Part shown: positions 5,394 to 5,400 of the stretch, piece after piece
Layout of the letters: the number at the start of each line of letters is the position of its first letter
Numbering within the stretch: position 1 is the first letter of the stretch
Assembly (NCBI GenBank): GCA_902478725.1
Contig: CABSMD010000184.1
Span: 1-5,400, forward strand
From: an uncultured Clostridia bacterium
GTDB taxonomy: Bacteria > Bacillota > Clostridia > HGM11514
Direction: 5' to 3'
Length of the DNA: 5,400 nt
The notes under the pieces: model-generated
Seen by the model: the letters and a program-made list of their open reading frames with translations, nothing else
What the model was told of the DNA's origin: nothing
Database searches by the model: none
Translations under genes and position numbers: made by a program

Positions 5394-5400
5394 TTTTCTC

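Overview
The window looks like a chromosomal housekeeping locus from an anaerobic, moderate-GC Firmicute, most likely class Clostridia and perhaps near Oscillospiraceae/Ruminococcaceae. This rests on four things: purine-rich AGGAGG ribosome sites, sigma-A-type promoters in AT-rich gaps, a small two-cluster ferredoxin, and gene content matching the Bacillus yaaO-tmk-darA-yaaR-holB-ricT-yabA-trmN6 neighbourhood. The taxonomic placement is inference, since there is no rRNA or other marker here.

All seven genes I can support lie on the minus strand, so the locus reads from right to left. At the right edge (5289-5400) is an AT-rich upstream region with a good promoter. It drives a 454-aa Orn/Lys/Arg-decarboxylase-family PLP enzyme (YaaO-like), followed 36 bases later by a 311-aa radical SAM protein with extra C-terminal cysteines. 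This radical SAM gene sits where tmk (thymidylate kinase) would be expected. A 109-base gap then carries a near-consensus promoter for darA (PII-like c-di-AMP receptor), holB (DNA polymerase III delta') and ricT (PSP1-domain Fe-S protein, RicAFT/Y-complex). darA and holB are 3 bases apart, and holB and ricT overlap by 8 bases, so these three are very probably one transcript.

After ricT, a 196-base gap contains an extended -10 promoter and a strong ribosome site for a 56-aa 2[4Fe-4S] ferredoxin that starts at TTG. A perfect-stem terminator follows, and then the start of trmN6 (tRNA1(Val) A37 N6-methyltransferase), which runs off the left edge after 76 codons.

Functionally the core mixes replication-clamp loading (holB), second-messenger sensing (darA), RNA-processing control (ricT) and tRNA modification (trmN6). 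Conserved synteny is what links them, not a shared pathway. Relative to Bacillus, tmk, yaaR and yabA are absent from their usual positions, while the radical SAM and ferredoxin genes are additional. The least explained element is the PLP-enzyme/radical-SAM pair. I see no mobile element, CRISPR array, rRNA or tRNA gene, and no coding signal that needs a plus-strand gene.
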